Positions 25,826 through 34,314 of a DNA stretch of 64,000 nt are shown in pieces (within the stretch, counting starts at the first letter, position 1; each line of letters opens with the position of its first letter). Location: NCBI RefSeq assembly GCF_014705605.1, contig NZ_JACXIZ010000002.1:25051-89050 (forward strand), in the 5' to 3' direction. The notes below the pieces were generated by a model. That model was not told the DNA's origin, ran no database searches, and saw only the letters and a program-made list of their open reading frames with translations. Source of the stretch: Paenibacillus sabuli. GTDB lineage: Bacteria > Bacillota > Bacilli > Paenibacillales > Paenibacillaceae. Position numbers and translations under genes: made by a program.

Positions 25826-26965
25826 ATGTCGGATGAACGAGAGCGATCGTATTGGTTGCAAACGATGCTGCGCATCGGAGGGCCGGTACTGGAGGCGGCC
25901 GCACATCGGAGGCTGCGGGAGGATATGCCGCTGGAGGCCAAGAGAGATCGCAGCGCCTGCAGCTATCTGGAGGCCTTTGGCCGTACATTGTGCGGCATGG
26001 CTCCGTGGCTGGAGCTGACCGATCCCGATCTGAGCGAATCGGAGGCCGCGTTGCAAAAGCAGTACCGGGAGTGGGCGGTAGCCGGGCTGGACGCACTCAC
26101 CAACCCCGATTCGCCAGACTACGGCCGCTTCGGAGACAGCCCGCAGTCGCTCGTCGACGCGGCCTTCCTCGCAGAGGCTCTGCTGCGCGCCCCGGGACGA
26201 CTCTGGGAGCCGCTGGAGGCGCGGGTGAAGCAACAGGTGTTGGAGGCGATGCGCGCGACGCGAGTCGTCACTCCGCCTTACAACAACTGGTTGTTGTTCG
26301 CAGCGATGGTCGAGACATGGATCGGTGCGACCGGCGAACAGGCGGATGGCATGCGCATCGATTACGCCCTGCGCGAGCACGAGCTCTGGTACAAGGGGGA
26401 CGGGACGTACGGCGACGGCCCGGAATTCCACTGGGACTATTACAACAGCTATGTTATCCAGCCGATGCTGCTCGACACGCTGCGGACGCAAGGTCGCCCG
26501 GTCGAGGAGCAGACGCGCATCCTGACGCGAGCGCAGCGCTATGCCGAGGTGCAGGAGCGGCTGATCGCCCCTGACGGCAGCTTCGCGCCACTGGGTCGCT
26601 CGCTTGCGTACCGCTGTGGCGCGTTTCACCTGCTCGCACAGCTGGCGCTGCTGGACGAGCTCCCGCAGACTCTGCCGCGTGCGCAGGTGCGCTGCGCGCT
26701 GGAAGCGGTCATTCGGCGCACGATGGACGCGCCGGGCACGTTCGACGCGAATGGGTGGCTCCGCATCGGCCTGTGCGGCCATCAACCGGGCCTGGGCGAG
26801 GGCTATATCTCGACGGGCAGTCTCTATCTGTGTACGGCGGCCTTTCTACCGCTTGGCTTGCCTGCGCATGCGCCCTTCTGGCAGGACGATGACCAAGCTT
26901 GGACGGCGCAGCGGCTGTGGTCGAGCGAGGACCTGGCCGCAGATCATGCGCTGACGCAACACTGA
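25826..26965 (+). CDS. DUF2264 family protein
   Basis: A 379-residue all-helical protein, without signal peptide, whose body is a likely (alpha/alpha)-barrel. Characteristic parts are YLEAFGRTLCGMAPWLEL near residue 50, FGDSPQSLVDAAFLAEALLR, PPYNNWLLFAAMVETWIG, GDGTYGDGPEFHWDYYNSYV and the C-terminal GLCGHQPGLGEGYISTGSLY. DUF2264 proteins lie next to polysaccharide-degrading genes and are thought to act on oligosaccharides, but no activity is firmly known to me. ATG at 25826 follows GGGGAAGGGGAAG. It lies 172 bases downstream of the secreted glycosidase on the same strand, which suggests it deals with its products inside the cell. Confidence 0.8.
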   Translation: MSDERERSYWLQTMLRIGGPVLEAAAHRRLREDMPLEAKRDRSACSYLEAFGRTLCGMAPWLELTDPDLSESEAALQKQYREWAVAGLDALTNPDSPDYGRFGDSPQSLVDAAFLAEALLRAPGRLWEPLEARVKQQVLEAMRATRVVTPPYNNWLLFAAMVETWIGATGEQADGMRIDYALREHELWYKGDGTYGDGPEFHWDYYNSYVIQPMLLDTLRTQGRPVEEQTRILTRAQRYAEVQERLIAPDGSFAPLGRSLAYRCGAFHLLAQLALLDELPQTLPRAQVRCALEAVIRRTMDAPGTFDANGWLRIGLCGHQPGLGEGYISTGSLYLCTAAFLPLGLPAHAPFWQDDDQAWTAQRLWSSEDLAADHALTQH

Positions 26966-26997
26966 CACCAGGCTCGGGAAATGGAAGGGGAGTTGCC

Positions 26998-27681
26998 GTG
27001 AACAGCCGCATACTGATCGTCGAGGACGAGCCGGATCTTGCGATGGTGCTGCACGCCTATTTGCGACAGGCGGGCTATGCGACCGAGCGAGCGGAGACCG
27101 GCGAGCGTGCATTGGAGCTGACAGCGCAATGGCGACCTCAGCTCGTGCTGCTCGATGTGCTGCTGCCCGATCTGGACGGGTGGGTCGTCCTGGAGCGGCT
27201 GCGCGCGCACAGCTCGATACCGGTCATCATGTTGACGGCGCTCGGCGATCTTGCATACAAGCTGCAAGGCTTCGAGCGCGGGGCCGATGATTACATCACC
27301 AAGCCGTTCATCGGCGAGGAGCTCGTCGCGCGCGTAGGCGCCGTGCTGCGGCGCCCGGCCCGGATCATGACACCGGAGCGCGCCGTATTCGGCGGCTTGT
27401 CGCTGGACTTCGGCGCCAGGGAGGTGTCGCTGCGCGGACGGCAGGTGCCTCTGCCACCGCGCGATCTGGAGCTGCTGACGCATATGGCCCGTCACCCGAA
27501 TTACTCGCTGAGCCGGGCGCAGCTGATCGAGGCGGTGTGGGGTATCGATTACGACGGCAGCGATCGGGCTGTTGATATGGCCGTGACCCGGATTCGTCAG
27601 GCGCTGGCGGAGTGGCCGGCCGCGGAAGGCGAGATAGCGACGATACGCAATTACGGCTATCAGTTCCGCGTTGCGCGCTAG
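26998..27681 (+). CDS. OmpR/PhoB-family response regulator
   Basis: A 227-residue two-component output protein. The receiver domain starts SRILIVEDEPDLAMVL, has the phospho-acceptor Asp53 in LVLLDVLLPDLDGW, the switch Thr in VIMLTALGD and the Lys in YITKPF. The winged-helix DNA-binding domain follows (LPPRDLELLTHMARHP and YDGSDRAVDMAVTRIRQAL). GTG at 26998 is preceded by GGAAGGGGAG. The cognate kinase is probably the one at 29654, with the cNMP/AAA/patatin gene between them, all on the same strand with short gaps. Confidence 0.92.
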   Translation: MNSRILIVEDEPDLAMVLHAYLRQAGYATERAETGERALELTAQWRPQLVLLDVLLPDLDGWVVLERLRAHSSIPVIMLTALGDLAYKLQGFERGADDYITKPFIGEELVARVGAVLRRPARIMTPERAVFGGLSLDFGAREVSLRGRQVPLPPRDLELLTHMARHPNYSLSRAQLIEAVWGIDYDGSDRAVDMAVTRIRQALAEWPAAEGEIATIRNYGYQFRVAR

Positions 27682-27769
27682 CTCTTGTGACAGGATCGAA
27701 ACAATCGCGGGGTATGATGGAGGGTGATAGGCGGCAGCGCCGCCAGCTAGGCCGAAAGGAAGATAGCCC

Positions 27770-29638
27770 GTGAGCAAGAAGTTTCTAACCTATCCCATCT
27801 TCAGTCGATTGGATGCGGAGGATATGGAGGCGATCCTCCCATACTTGAGTGAACACACCTATGATGCCGGTACGACGCTGCTTCGGCAGGGGCAGGCCGG
27901 CGACCGGCTGCATCTGCTGCTGTCGGGGACGCTGGGCGTGTTCGTGGAAAAAGAAATGCGCGTGCGCGTGGCGGTGTTGGAGGAAGGTCAGATCTGCGGC
28001 GAGATGTCGTGTCTAACCGGAGAGCCGGTCAGCGCGACGGTCATGGCCGAAGGCGCGGTGCGGACGTTGTCGATTACGCGCGCGGGCATGCTGCAATTGA
28101 TGGAACGGAGCCCGGTATTCCGCAAGCAGATGATCGAGGCGATGATTGCGCGGATCGGCCGATCCAACGAGCGCATTGCGCAGGAGCATGCGCGCGGGGC
28201 GCTCGTCCTGCGTCAGTTGGAACGCGAACGCGCCGCCAGCTTTGGCCCGCTCGTCGGCAGCGGGCCGTTCATGGGGCAGCTGCGCCACCGAATATCGCGT
28301 CTGACGGATTCCGATTACCCGCTATGTCTCGTCGGCGATCCCGGCGTCGGCAAGCTGCACCTTGCTTACGCCATTCATCGCGGCTCGGCGCGCCGCGAGC
28401 AGCCATTGCTGCGTATCGACGGCGCACACTTCGCGCACGCGGAATGGAAGCTGCAACTGCGAGCGGGCGCCGGCGAGGGCATGCTCGTACTGGAGCATGC
28501 CGACCATTTGCCGCCTGAGCTGCTGCACGAGCTGCTGGACGAATGGTCGTGCGAACGCGGCAGGCCTGCGCTCGTGATGACCGCCTGTCGCCGCCCGGCA
28601 ACGGAGCGGCGCATCGCGTGCATTGAGCTGACGCCGCTGCGCGAGCGGGTGGAGGATATCCCCGAGCTGGCCGCCGAATTTTTGGCGCAGGCGGGAGCGG
28701 TCCGGCCGGAGGAGGCGATTGCCGAGCCGGCGATGCGCATGCTGGCCATGTATCCTTATATGAAGGGCAATATACAGGAGTTGAAGGAAGTCGTGCAACA
28801 AGCCCTCGTGCGCAGCGAGGGCCGGGCGATCCAGGCTCGGCATATCAAGTTCGGCGGCCGCCGCGCGCCCGGGGCGCGGCCGACCATCGGCTTGGCGCTG
28901 GGCAGCGGCTCCGTGCGCGGCGCGGCGCATATCGGCGTGTTGAAGGTGCTGGAGCGCGAGGGCATTCCCGTCGACATTGTGGCGGGTACGAGCGTCGGCG
29001 CCTTTTTGGGCGCTTTGTACGTCGGCGGCCAGCCGATCTCGGCTTTCGAACGGGTGCTGCCGACGGTGCGCTGGAACCAGTTGCTTCGCCCGGCCTTGCC
29101 GCCCAAGGCATTCTTCGACAACCGTCCGATGGCCCGGTTCGTGGAGAAGTACATCGGCCCCGTCCAATTCGACGAGCTACCGATACCGTTTGCCGCCGTG
29201 GCGTCGGATGCGACGACCGGCGAGCCGTACATTTTGAACGAGGGCAGCGTGTCGCATGCGATCTGCGCCTCCACGGCCATCCCCGGCATCATGAAGCCGG
29301 TCCACTATCGCGGGCGGCTGCTGCTCGACGGCGCAGTCGTACACCCGGTACCTGTCGCGCTGGCCAAAAGCTTGGGCGCGGATATCGTGATTGCGGTCGA
29401 CGTTAGCCTCCCCTCCTTCGTGAAGCGCAGACCGGCTCATTTCGTATCCTCGATCCTGAATACGATCGATATCATGAGCGAGAAGATCGTCAGCGAGGAG
29501 TTGCAGTTGGCCGACGTCGTGCTGCGCCCGCAGCTCGACACGAATCAGATGACCTTCAAAGCCTCCACGCTGCTCATTCAAAAAGGCGAGCTGGCGGCAT
29601 GCGAAGCGGTCGCAGCGATTCGAAACAAAATGAGCTGA
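27770..29638 (+). CDS. Three-domain fusion: cNMP-binding, degenerate AAA+, patatin-like phospholipase
   Basis: A 622-residue protein. Residues 1-135 form a cyclic-nucleotide-binding fold (GDRLHLLLSGTLGVFV, GQICGEMSCLTGEPVSATV). Residues 160-350 resemble a sigma-54 activator AAA+ domain: a P-loop-like GDPGVGKLHLAYAIH and a tail LTPLRERVEDIPELAAEFL. The GAFTGA loop is lacking and the Walker B looks changed (LVLEHADHL). Residues 370-590 are a patatin domain: oxyanion loop LGSGSVRG (377-384), nucleophile Ser408 in GTSVG and Asp520 in LLDGAVV, giving the Ser-Asp dyad. GTG at 27770 follows GAAAGGA. It sits between a response regulator and a histidine kinase. A membrane lipid hydrolase gated by a nucleotide and linked to that signalling pair is inferred. 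Confidence 0.8.
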   Translation: MSKKFLTYPIFSRLDAEDMEAILPYLSEHTYDAGTTLLRQGQAGDRLHLLLSGTLGVFVEKEMRVRVAVLEEGQICGEMSCLTGEPVSATVMAEGAVRTLSITRAGMLQLMERSPVFRKQMIEAMIARIGRSNERIAQEHARGALVLRQLERERAASFGPLVGSGPFMGQLRHRISRLTDSDYPLCLVGDPGVGKLHLAYAIHRGSARREQPLLRIDGAHFAHAEWKLQLRAGAGEGMLVLEHADHLPPELLHELLDEWSCERGRPALVMTACRRPATERRIACIELTPLRERVEDIPELAAEFLAQAGAVRPEEAIAEPAMRMLAMYPYMKGNIQELKEVVQQALVRSEGRAIQARHIKFGGRRAPGARPTIGLALGSGSVRGAAHIGVLKVLEREGIPVDIVAGTSVGAFLGALYVGGQPISAFERVLPTVRWNQLLRPALPPKAFFDNRPMARFVEKYIGPVQFDELPIPFAAVASDATTGEPYILNEGSVSHAICASTAIPGIMKPVHYRGRLLLDGAVVHPVPVALAKSLGADIVIAVDVSLPSFVKRRPAHFVSSILNTIDIMSEKIVSEELQLADVVLRPQLDTNQMTFKASTLLIQKGELAACEAVAAIRNKMS

Positions 29639-29653
29639 GCATTCTGTCGGAGC

Positions 29654-31138
29654 ATGGGGGCGGAAGACGTGCAAAGAAGAAGAAGTTTGTTGTTGTATGG
29701 GTCGCTGCGCTATTTTCTGTTGCTGCTTGTCTGTGCGATCGGCGTCGGAATCGGAACGTTGACGTTGATCCAGTATAGCGCCTCAAAAGAGCAGCGGGAG
29801 GCGATGGAGCAGGTTGTGCGCGAGCTCGGGGCAAAGCTCCAGGCGCACGGCGGCGCGCTGCCGGAGGAATTGCTGGAGCGTGAGCTGGTGGAGCAGACGG
29901 AGCGCTTCGGCCTGACGAGCCGGCCGATTTTTTTCGTGCTTGATTCGCGGGGGCGGCTCGTCCAGCAATCGCCCTTGGCGCCGCGCTTCGATCTGGAGGA
30001 GCTGCGCGGAGAGCTCGCTGCTATCACGCAAGGGGCTGCGGGGGTTGTAAGGCCGCGCGGACTGGGGGGTGAGATCCCGTACGTGGGGGCTGCCGTCCCG
30101 CTGGTCTCGGCCGCCGGTACGAGCGCCGGATATGCGCTGTTCGTGCAGCCGAAATCCGATGTTTTGCGCGGTCTGCAGGCTTTTCGGGAAATTCGGCTGT
30201 TTGGGACGGGCTTGATCGTGCTGGTCGGCTGGCTTGCGATCTATTGGATCACCCGGCGACTGGTGCAGCCGATTCGGCATGCGGCGGAGGCATCGCGCCA
30301 GATCGTCGCCGGCAACTACGACATTCAATTGAGCAGTCATAGCCATCCGGAGAAGGAAATCCACGAGTTGCTGCAATCGTTCCGCGAAATGGCCGATCGA
30401 TTGAAGCGTCTGGAGGCGCTGCGGACCCAATTGCTCGCCGGGGTCACGCATGAGCTGAAGACGCCGATTGCCTCGATCAGCGGCTTGCTGCAGGCGGTAC
30501 GGGACAGCGTAGTGGAGGGCGAGGAGGCAAAGCTGTTTTTGGACAACGGCTTAAAGCATACCCGCCATCTGCAAAAAATGGTCGAGGATTTGCTGGATTT
30601 TCATGCGTTTGCGTCCAACACGGTGACGATCTGCCGCGAGCCGTTCCATATGCGCAAGGCGTTGCATGCAATCGTCCGGCAGTGGAACTTCAGCCGGCCT
30701 CGGCATTCGGCTCGGCTGGAGCTCGGTCAGAATCGAGGCAGTGCGGCCTGGGAGGTCGATTCGGACCCGGGGCGTGTGGAGCAGGTGGCGATCAATCTGC
30801 TGCGCAATGCCGCAGACGCCATGCCGCAGGGAGGGACGATCCTCGTACGTCTGCTGCGCGAGGCCGAATCCGTGCGCATCGAGGTGTGCGACTGTGGCCG
30901 CGGCGTGCCGGAGGAGGAGCGGGAGCGAATTTTCGAACCGTTCTACCGCGGCGAGGCCAAAAAGAGATACGTGCGAGGTCTCGGTCTGGGCCTGTCGTTC
31001 AGCCGGCTTATCGCCCGAGCATTGGGCGGCGAGCTTGAGCTGGCTCGCAGCGACAGTCAAGGAAGCGTCTTTGCGCTGACGGTGCCAGTGGCGAGAGCAC
31101 AGGATGTGATGCCGGATGCCGCAGTGCAGAATCGATAG
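29654..31138 (+). CDS. Membrane sensor histidine kinase
   Basis: A 494-residue kinase. Two membrane segments (LLLYGSLRYFLLLLVCAIGV near residue 12-32; LFGTGLIVLVGWLAIYWIT near 183-203) enclose an external sensor of about 150 residues. A HAMP domain follows (RRLVQPIRHAAEASRQIV), then the H-box VTHELKTPIASI with His266, the N-box INLLRNAADAM and the G-boxes CDCGRGVPEEE and GLGLGLSFSRLIA. ATG at 29654 is used; GTG at 29669 is an alternative. It begins 15 bases after the patatin fusion gene and is the likely partner of the response regulator at 26998, although the order regulator-effector-kinase is not usual. Confidence 0.9.
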   Translation: MGAEDVQRRRSLLLYGSLRYFLLLLVCAIGVGIGTLTLIQYSASKEQREAMEQVVRELGAKLQAHGGALPEELLERELVEQTERFGLTSRPIFFVLDSRGRLVQQSPLAPRFDLEELRGELAAITQGAAGVVRPRGLGGEIPYVGAAVPLVSAAGTSAGYALFVQPKSDVLRGLQAFREIRLFGTGLIVLVGWLAIYWITRRLVQPIRHAAEASRQIVAGNYDIQLSSHSHPEKEIHELLQSFREMADRLKRLEALRTQLLAGVTHELKTPIASISGLLQAVRDSVVEGEEAKLFLDNGLKHTRHLQKMVEDLLDFHAFASNTVTICREPFHMRKALHAIVRQWNFSRPRHSARLELGQNRGSAAWEVDSDPGRVEQVAINLLRNAADAMPQGGTILVRLLREAESVRIEVCDCGRGVPEEERERIFEPFYRGEAKKRYVRGLGLGLSFSRLIARALGGELELARSDSQGSVFALTVPVARAQDVMPDAAVQNR

Positions 31139-31142
31139 AGCG

Positions 31143-31382
31143 GCCGTGCTGCAGGCGGGGACTGTCGCGGATACGGACGAGCTCGTGCTGCTGGAGCGCG
31201 ACGCGGCCGGCGTCACCGTCGCCGATGCGAATCGGATCATGCACCACGAGACGGATTACCTGGAGGGCATGAGCCGGCTGCTCGCGGTCGAGGCGCTGTC
31301 GGCGAGCTGGTCCGCCACGCTGCGCAAGCGTCTGGACGGGCAGCGCACGGACACGAAGGCCAGATTGGAAGGACAGGCTTAG
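31143..31382 (+). pseudogene. 3' remnant of a YiiM-type MOSC domain gene
   Basis: The frame reads GTVADTDELVLLERDAAGV then TVADANRIMHHETDYLEG and RLLAVEALSASWSATLRKRL, the end of the MOSC barrel and the 3-alpha domain of YiiM-like proteins, which use molybdenum cofactor-related chemistry. The N-terminal two thirds are absent and there is no start with a binding site. It lies directly after the histidine kinase stop, so it is a truncated relic. Confidence 0.75.
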
Positions 31383-31409
31383 CGCGCTCGGCGCAAGGAG
31401 GGATAAGGC

Positions 31410-31890
31410 ATGCATCAAGCGGAAATGATGAAGTACCACGCCTACCACGGCTGGGCGAATGCGCGGCTGCTCGATCATGTGGCGCGCACACCGGAGGTGT
31501 TTGCCCGCGTCCTGGCGTCGCCGTTCCCGACGATGGCCCGGATGTTCGGTCACCTCTATGATGTGGATCGCACCTGGTTCAGCCGGATGAGAGGGAGCGG
31601 CCCGGGGGCGCTCGGAGAGACGGTGTTCGCCGAGCCGGCAGAGGCCAAGGCAAGGCTCGGCGCGCTGCACGCGTCGGTGCGCGATTTATCTGTCCGGCGC
31701 GCAGGGCGATGCGGTCATCCGGTACGCCAACACGTCCGGTACGGTGTATGAGAATACGCTGACGGAGCTGCTCGTGCAGATGGTCAACCACGGCACCTAC
31801 CATCGCGGCAATGTGACGGCGATGCTGTACCAAGCCGGATTGCCAAGCTGCGGCACGGACTGGATCCTCTTCATGCGGGAGCAGACATGA
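31410..31890 (+). pseudogene. DinB-family gene interrupted by a frameshift
   Basis: ATG at 31410 follows AAGGAGGG and opens YHAYHGWANARLLDHVARTP with GHLYDVDRTWFSRM, the N-terminal half of a DinB/YfiT-type four-helix metal protein (His near FGHLYDVD). Near 31675-31690 the coding moves to another frame that reads IYLSGAQGDAVIRYANTSGT and LLVQMVNHGTYHRGNVTAML, the C-terminal half with its two metal histidines, ending TGA 31888-31890. Both halves together have the normal length of about 160 residues, so the lesion is a single small indel. Its end overlaps the next gene as ATGA. Confidence 0.85.
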
Positions 31891-32717
31891 GCGAAGCGAA
31901 CGATTGGCAGGCCATCGGTCACGGTCGGACCGCCGACATCATGGCGCATGCGGCGGATGCCGAGACGGTGGTGAAGCTGTTCAAGCCATTCATCCCGCAG
32001 ACCGATGTCGAGCGCGAATACGCCGCCGGACGGTGGCTGCGGGGACAGGACATCGCTACGCCGGCCGCGCTGGGGCTCGTGCGGATCGACGGCAGGCTCG
32101 GCATACGCTACACGCGCGCCGCGGGCGTGCCGCTGCTGAGGCTCATGCTGGAGCAGCCTCTGCAGCTGGAGCCGCTCTCGCGCAGGATGGCCGCTCTTCA
32201 TATCCGGGTGCATGCGTGCGACGGCGCCGGGATGGGCATCAGGCAAAAGGAAGTGCTCGCCGCGGGCATTCGCCGCTGCGAGCGACTGGACGCTCAGGAG
32301 CGGCAGGCCTTGCTCCGCCTGTTGGAGCGGCTGCCGGAGGAGCAGGCGCTGTGTCACGGCGATTACCATCCGGACAATATCATGGCCGGCGCGCAGGATG
32401 TCGTGCTCGACTGGATGAACGGCATGTCCGGCAGCCCGGCGGGAGACGCCGCGCGCACCTGGCTGCTGCTCAAGTACGGCGCGCCGCCGGAGCACGCTTC
32501 GGAGGCGGAGAGCCGGCAGCTCCAAGCGGCGCGCGAGACGATCCGCGAAGCCTACCTGGCCGAGTATATCCGCTTGTCCGGACGAGGCAAGGCGGAGATT
32601 GCGCAATGGCTGCTGCCGGTCGCGGCCCAGCGGTTGACCGAGGGTATCCCGGAGCCGGAGAAGGAAGCGATTGCGCGGATGATCCGGCAACGGCTGCAGG
32701 AGGCGCCCTCGGGCTAG
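31887..32717 (+). CDS. Aminoglycoside phosphotransferase-like kinase
   Basis: A 276-residue phosphotransferase. The N-lobe has GHGRTADIMAHAADAETVVK with the ATP-binding Lys in VVKLFKP. The catalytic loop is LCHGDYHPDNIM and the metal-binding Asp is in VVLDWMNGMSG. It is compact compared with antibiotic kinases and resembles the group that phosphorylates small metabolites. ATG at 31887 overlaps the DinB stop and has GCGGGAG upstream, so the two were once translated together. A link between a DinB-type thiol-dependent metalloenzyme and a small kinase may have existed. Substrate unknown. Confidence 0.85.
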   Translation: MSEANDWQAIGHGRTADIMAHAADAETVVKLFKPFIPQTDVEREYAAGRWLRGQDIATPAALGLVRIDGRLGIRYTRAAGVPLLRLMLEQPLQLEPLSRRMAALHIRVHACDGAGMGIRQKEVLAAGIRRCERLDAQERQALLRLLERLPEEQALCHGDYHPDNIMAGAQDVVLDWMNGMSGSPAGDAARTWLLLKYGAPPEHASEAESRQLQAARETIREAYLAEYIRLSGRGKAEIAQWLLPVAAQRLTEGIPEPEKEAIARMIRQRLQEAPSG

Positions 32718-32758
32718 ATCGCGATAGGAGCAAGGTCATAGTGGGTTTGGAGGTGCGA

Positions 32759-32920
32759 ATGATAGGTATAGTGATTGCAAGTCTACTGTTCCTTTGCCTT
32801 GTCAGCCTTATCGGCAATCTCGTTAATCAGACTGCGGCGCTGCGCAAGATGGACGGCATGCAGCGTTCGCTCGACGATCTCAATCAGAAGCTGCGCGACT
32901 TGCAGCGCAATCGCGAGTAG
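32759..32920 (+). CDS. Small single-span membrane protein
   Basis: A 53-residue protein with a membrane helix MIGIVIASLLFLCLVSLIGN followed by a charged, coiled-coil-like tail ending LQRNRE (with DGMQRSLDDLNQKLRDL before it). ATG at 32759 has a clear TTGGAGG seven bases upstream. It lies 41 bases after the phosphotransferase gene and before a lipoprotein gene on the same strand. Similar short proteins of one helix plus a coiled coil are common in Firmicutes and have no assigned role. Confidence 0.65.
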   Translation: MIGIVIASLLFLCLVSLIGNLVNQTAALRKMDGMQRSLDDLNQKLRDLQRNRE

Positions 32921-32957
32921 TCGTAGAATATCGGAACGTCAGAGGGGGGATCTGCCA

Positions 32958-33446
32958 TTGTGTGGGAAGCGCTCCATGGCTCTTGAGATACCAGGCTTCA
33001 ATAAATATACGATAACGTTACTCATGCTGGCGCTGCTATGCGCCTGCCAAAGCGGAGACATCGTCGAAAACGAAACGGTCGAAGCTTTTGGCACCGAGAC
33101 GTATACGGAGCAGGGGCAGACTTTGGAGGCAAGCGGGTATAAAAAAGTGAATGCTATTACATACGTAAAAGAAAACAAACAGTATATCGAAACCCGGATT
33201 CGGGCCATTGAGGATTATTACGATTCGGAAGGAAACTACTTGCGCACGGAAATCTTCGATCAGTCCGGGAGGCAATCGAAATGGGACGGCACGGTCGATT
33301 CGGACGAAAAAAGGGATGAGGCAGTGGATCCGCTTACGCTGTATGTGCCCGATGCTGAAGAAGCATCAAGCTCGCGATCGCTCGACGAAGCGAAGCAGGC
33401 AGAGATCCGGGAGCTGGTCGAATCGTGCACCGATCAGCTTCGCTAG
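32958..33446 (+). CDS. Uncharacterised lipoprotein
   Basis: A 162-residue protein with a lipoprotein signal: basic residues near the start, a hydrophobic core ITLLMLALLCAC and the lipobox-like LCAC, then an acidic, polar body (SGDIVENETVEAFGTETYTE). The mature part alternates Glu/Lys and Tyr and shows no known domain. TTG at 32958 is preferred because AGAGGGGGGA lies seven bases upstream; ATG at 32976 is 26 bases from that site. It converges with the minus-strand sugar permease operon. Confidence 0.6.
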   Translation: MCGKRSMALEIPGFNKYTITLLMLALLCACQSGDIVENETVEAFGTETYTEQGQTLEASGYKKVNAITYVKENKQYIETRIRAIEDYYDSEGNYLRTEIFDQSGRQSKWDGTVDSDEKRDEAVDPLTLYVPDAEEASSSRSLDEAKQAEIRELVESCTDQLR

Positions 33447-33483
33447 TCGGGCAGTACCACAAGCGGAGGACCGCCAAGGGGCC

Positions 33484-34314
33484 TTACCCCTTGACGGCAC
33501 CGGCAGTGAGGCCGCTGACGATGTATTTTTGCGCCAGGATGTACAGGATCAGGACCGGCAGCGAGGTCATGACCAGATCGGCGAAGATCAGGTTCCAGTC
33601 GCGACTGTAGAGGCCGTAGAAGTTGTAGATCGAGAGCGGCATCGTCCAGGTCGAGCTGTCCGTGAGGAAGTAGATCGGGATCGTGATGTCGTTCCAGACC
33701 GACATGAACACCATGATCGCGACGGTCGCGTTGACCGGGAGGATCAGCGGCGTGATGATGCGGAAGAAGACGTCGAACATGTTCGCCCCTTCCAGGAACG
33801 CGACCTCGTCGAGCGCCTTCGGAATGGTGCGAATGAAGCCGCTGTACAAGAAGACGCTGAATGCGGTATTGAGCGCCGCATAGATGAAGATGACGCTGGT
33901 GACGCTGCCATAGAAGCCGAGCCACTGGACGACCCGGATCGTGGTAATGACCGACATCGGCGCGATCAGCCCCATGAAGAAGAACAGGTAGAGCGCACTC
34001 GCCAGCTTCGTGTCGCGCCGCACCAGGATGAACGAGGCGGCCGAGGACGTCACGACGTTCACAATCGACGAGATGCCGGTAATGATGATGCTGTTGAGGA
34101 ACGCCCGGCCCAGCCCGCCCTGCTCGAACACGGTCACATAGTTGGAGAACAGCCACTTCTCCGGCAGCGCGAGCGTGAAGCGCAGCACCTCGGTGCTGTT
34201 CATGAACGAGCCGAACACCATCAGCAGCAGCGGCAGGATGATCAGCAGCGAGAGCAGGATGAGCAGCGCTTCGACGATATAATTGCGAATCTGAAGACGG
34301 CGCGTGTAGCCCAT
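33484..34314 (-). CDS. Carbohydrate ABC transporter permease, MalG type
   Basis: A 276-residue inner membrane subunit with six helices. The EAA loop EVAFLEGANMFDVFFRIITP, which docks the ATPase, lies near residue 175. The C-terminus is the typical LTAGAVKG. It is the last gene of a three-gene minus-strand operon (binding protein, MalF-like permease, this gene), and its ATG overlaps the preceding stop. No ATPase is encoded nearby, as is usual where a shared MsmX-type ATPase serves several importers. The plus-strand pair at 36784 and 38581 probably regulates this operon. Confidence 0.92.
   Translation of the reverse strand: MGYTRRLQIRNYIVEALLILLSLLIILPLLLMVFGSFMNSTEVLRFTLALPEKWLFSNYVTVFEQGGLGRAFLNSIIITGISSIVNVVTSSAASFILVRRDTKLASALYLFFFMGLIAPMSVITTIRVVQWLGFYGSVTSVIFIYAALNTAFSVFLYSGFIRTIPKALDEVAFLEGANMFDVFFRIITPLILPVNATVAIMVFMSVWNDITIPIYFLTDSSTWTMPLSIYNFYGLYSRDWNLIFADLVMTSLPVLILYILAQKYIVSGLTAGAVKG

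Noticed and set aside
27770..29638. Idea that the cNMP-binding patatin fusion is the missing receptor of the Cmr signal
   Set aside because: It lies 18 kb away in a two-component operon and its binding domain is of the cAMP/CRP type, not CARF or SAVED; no sequence evidence ties the two.
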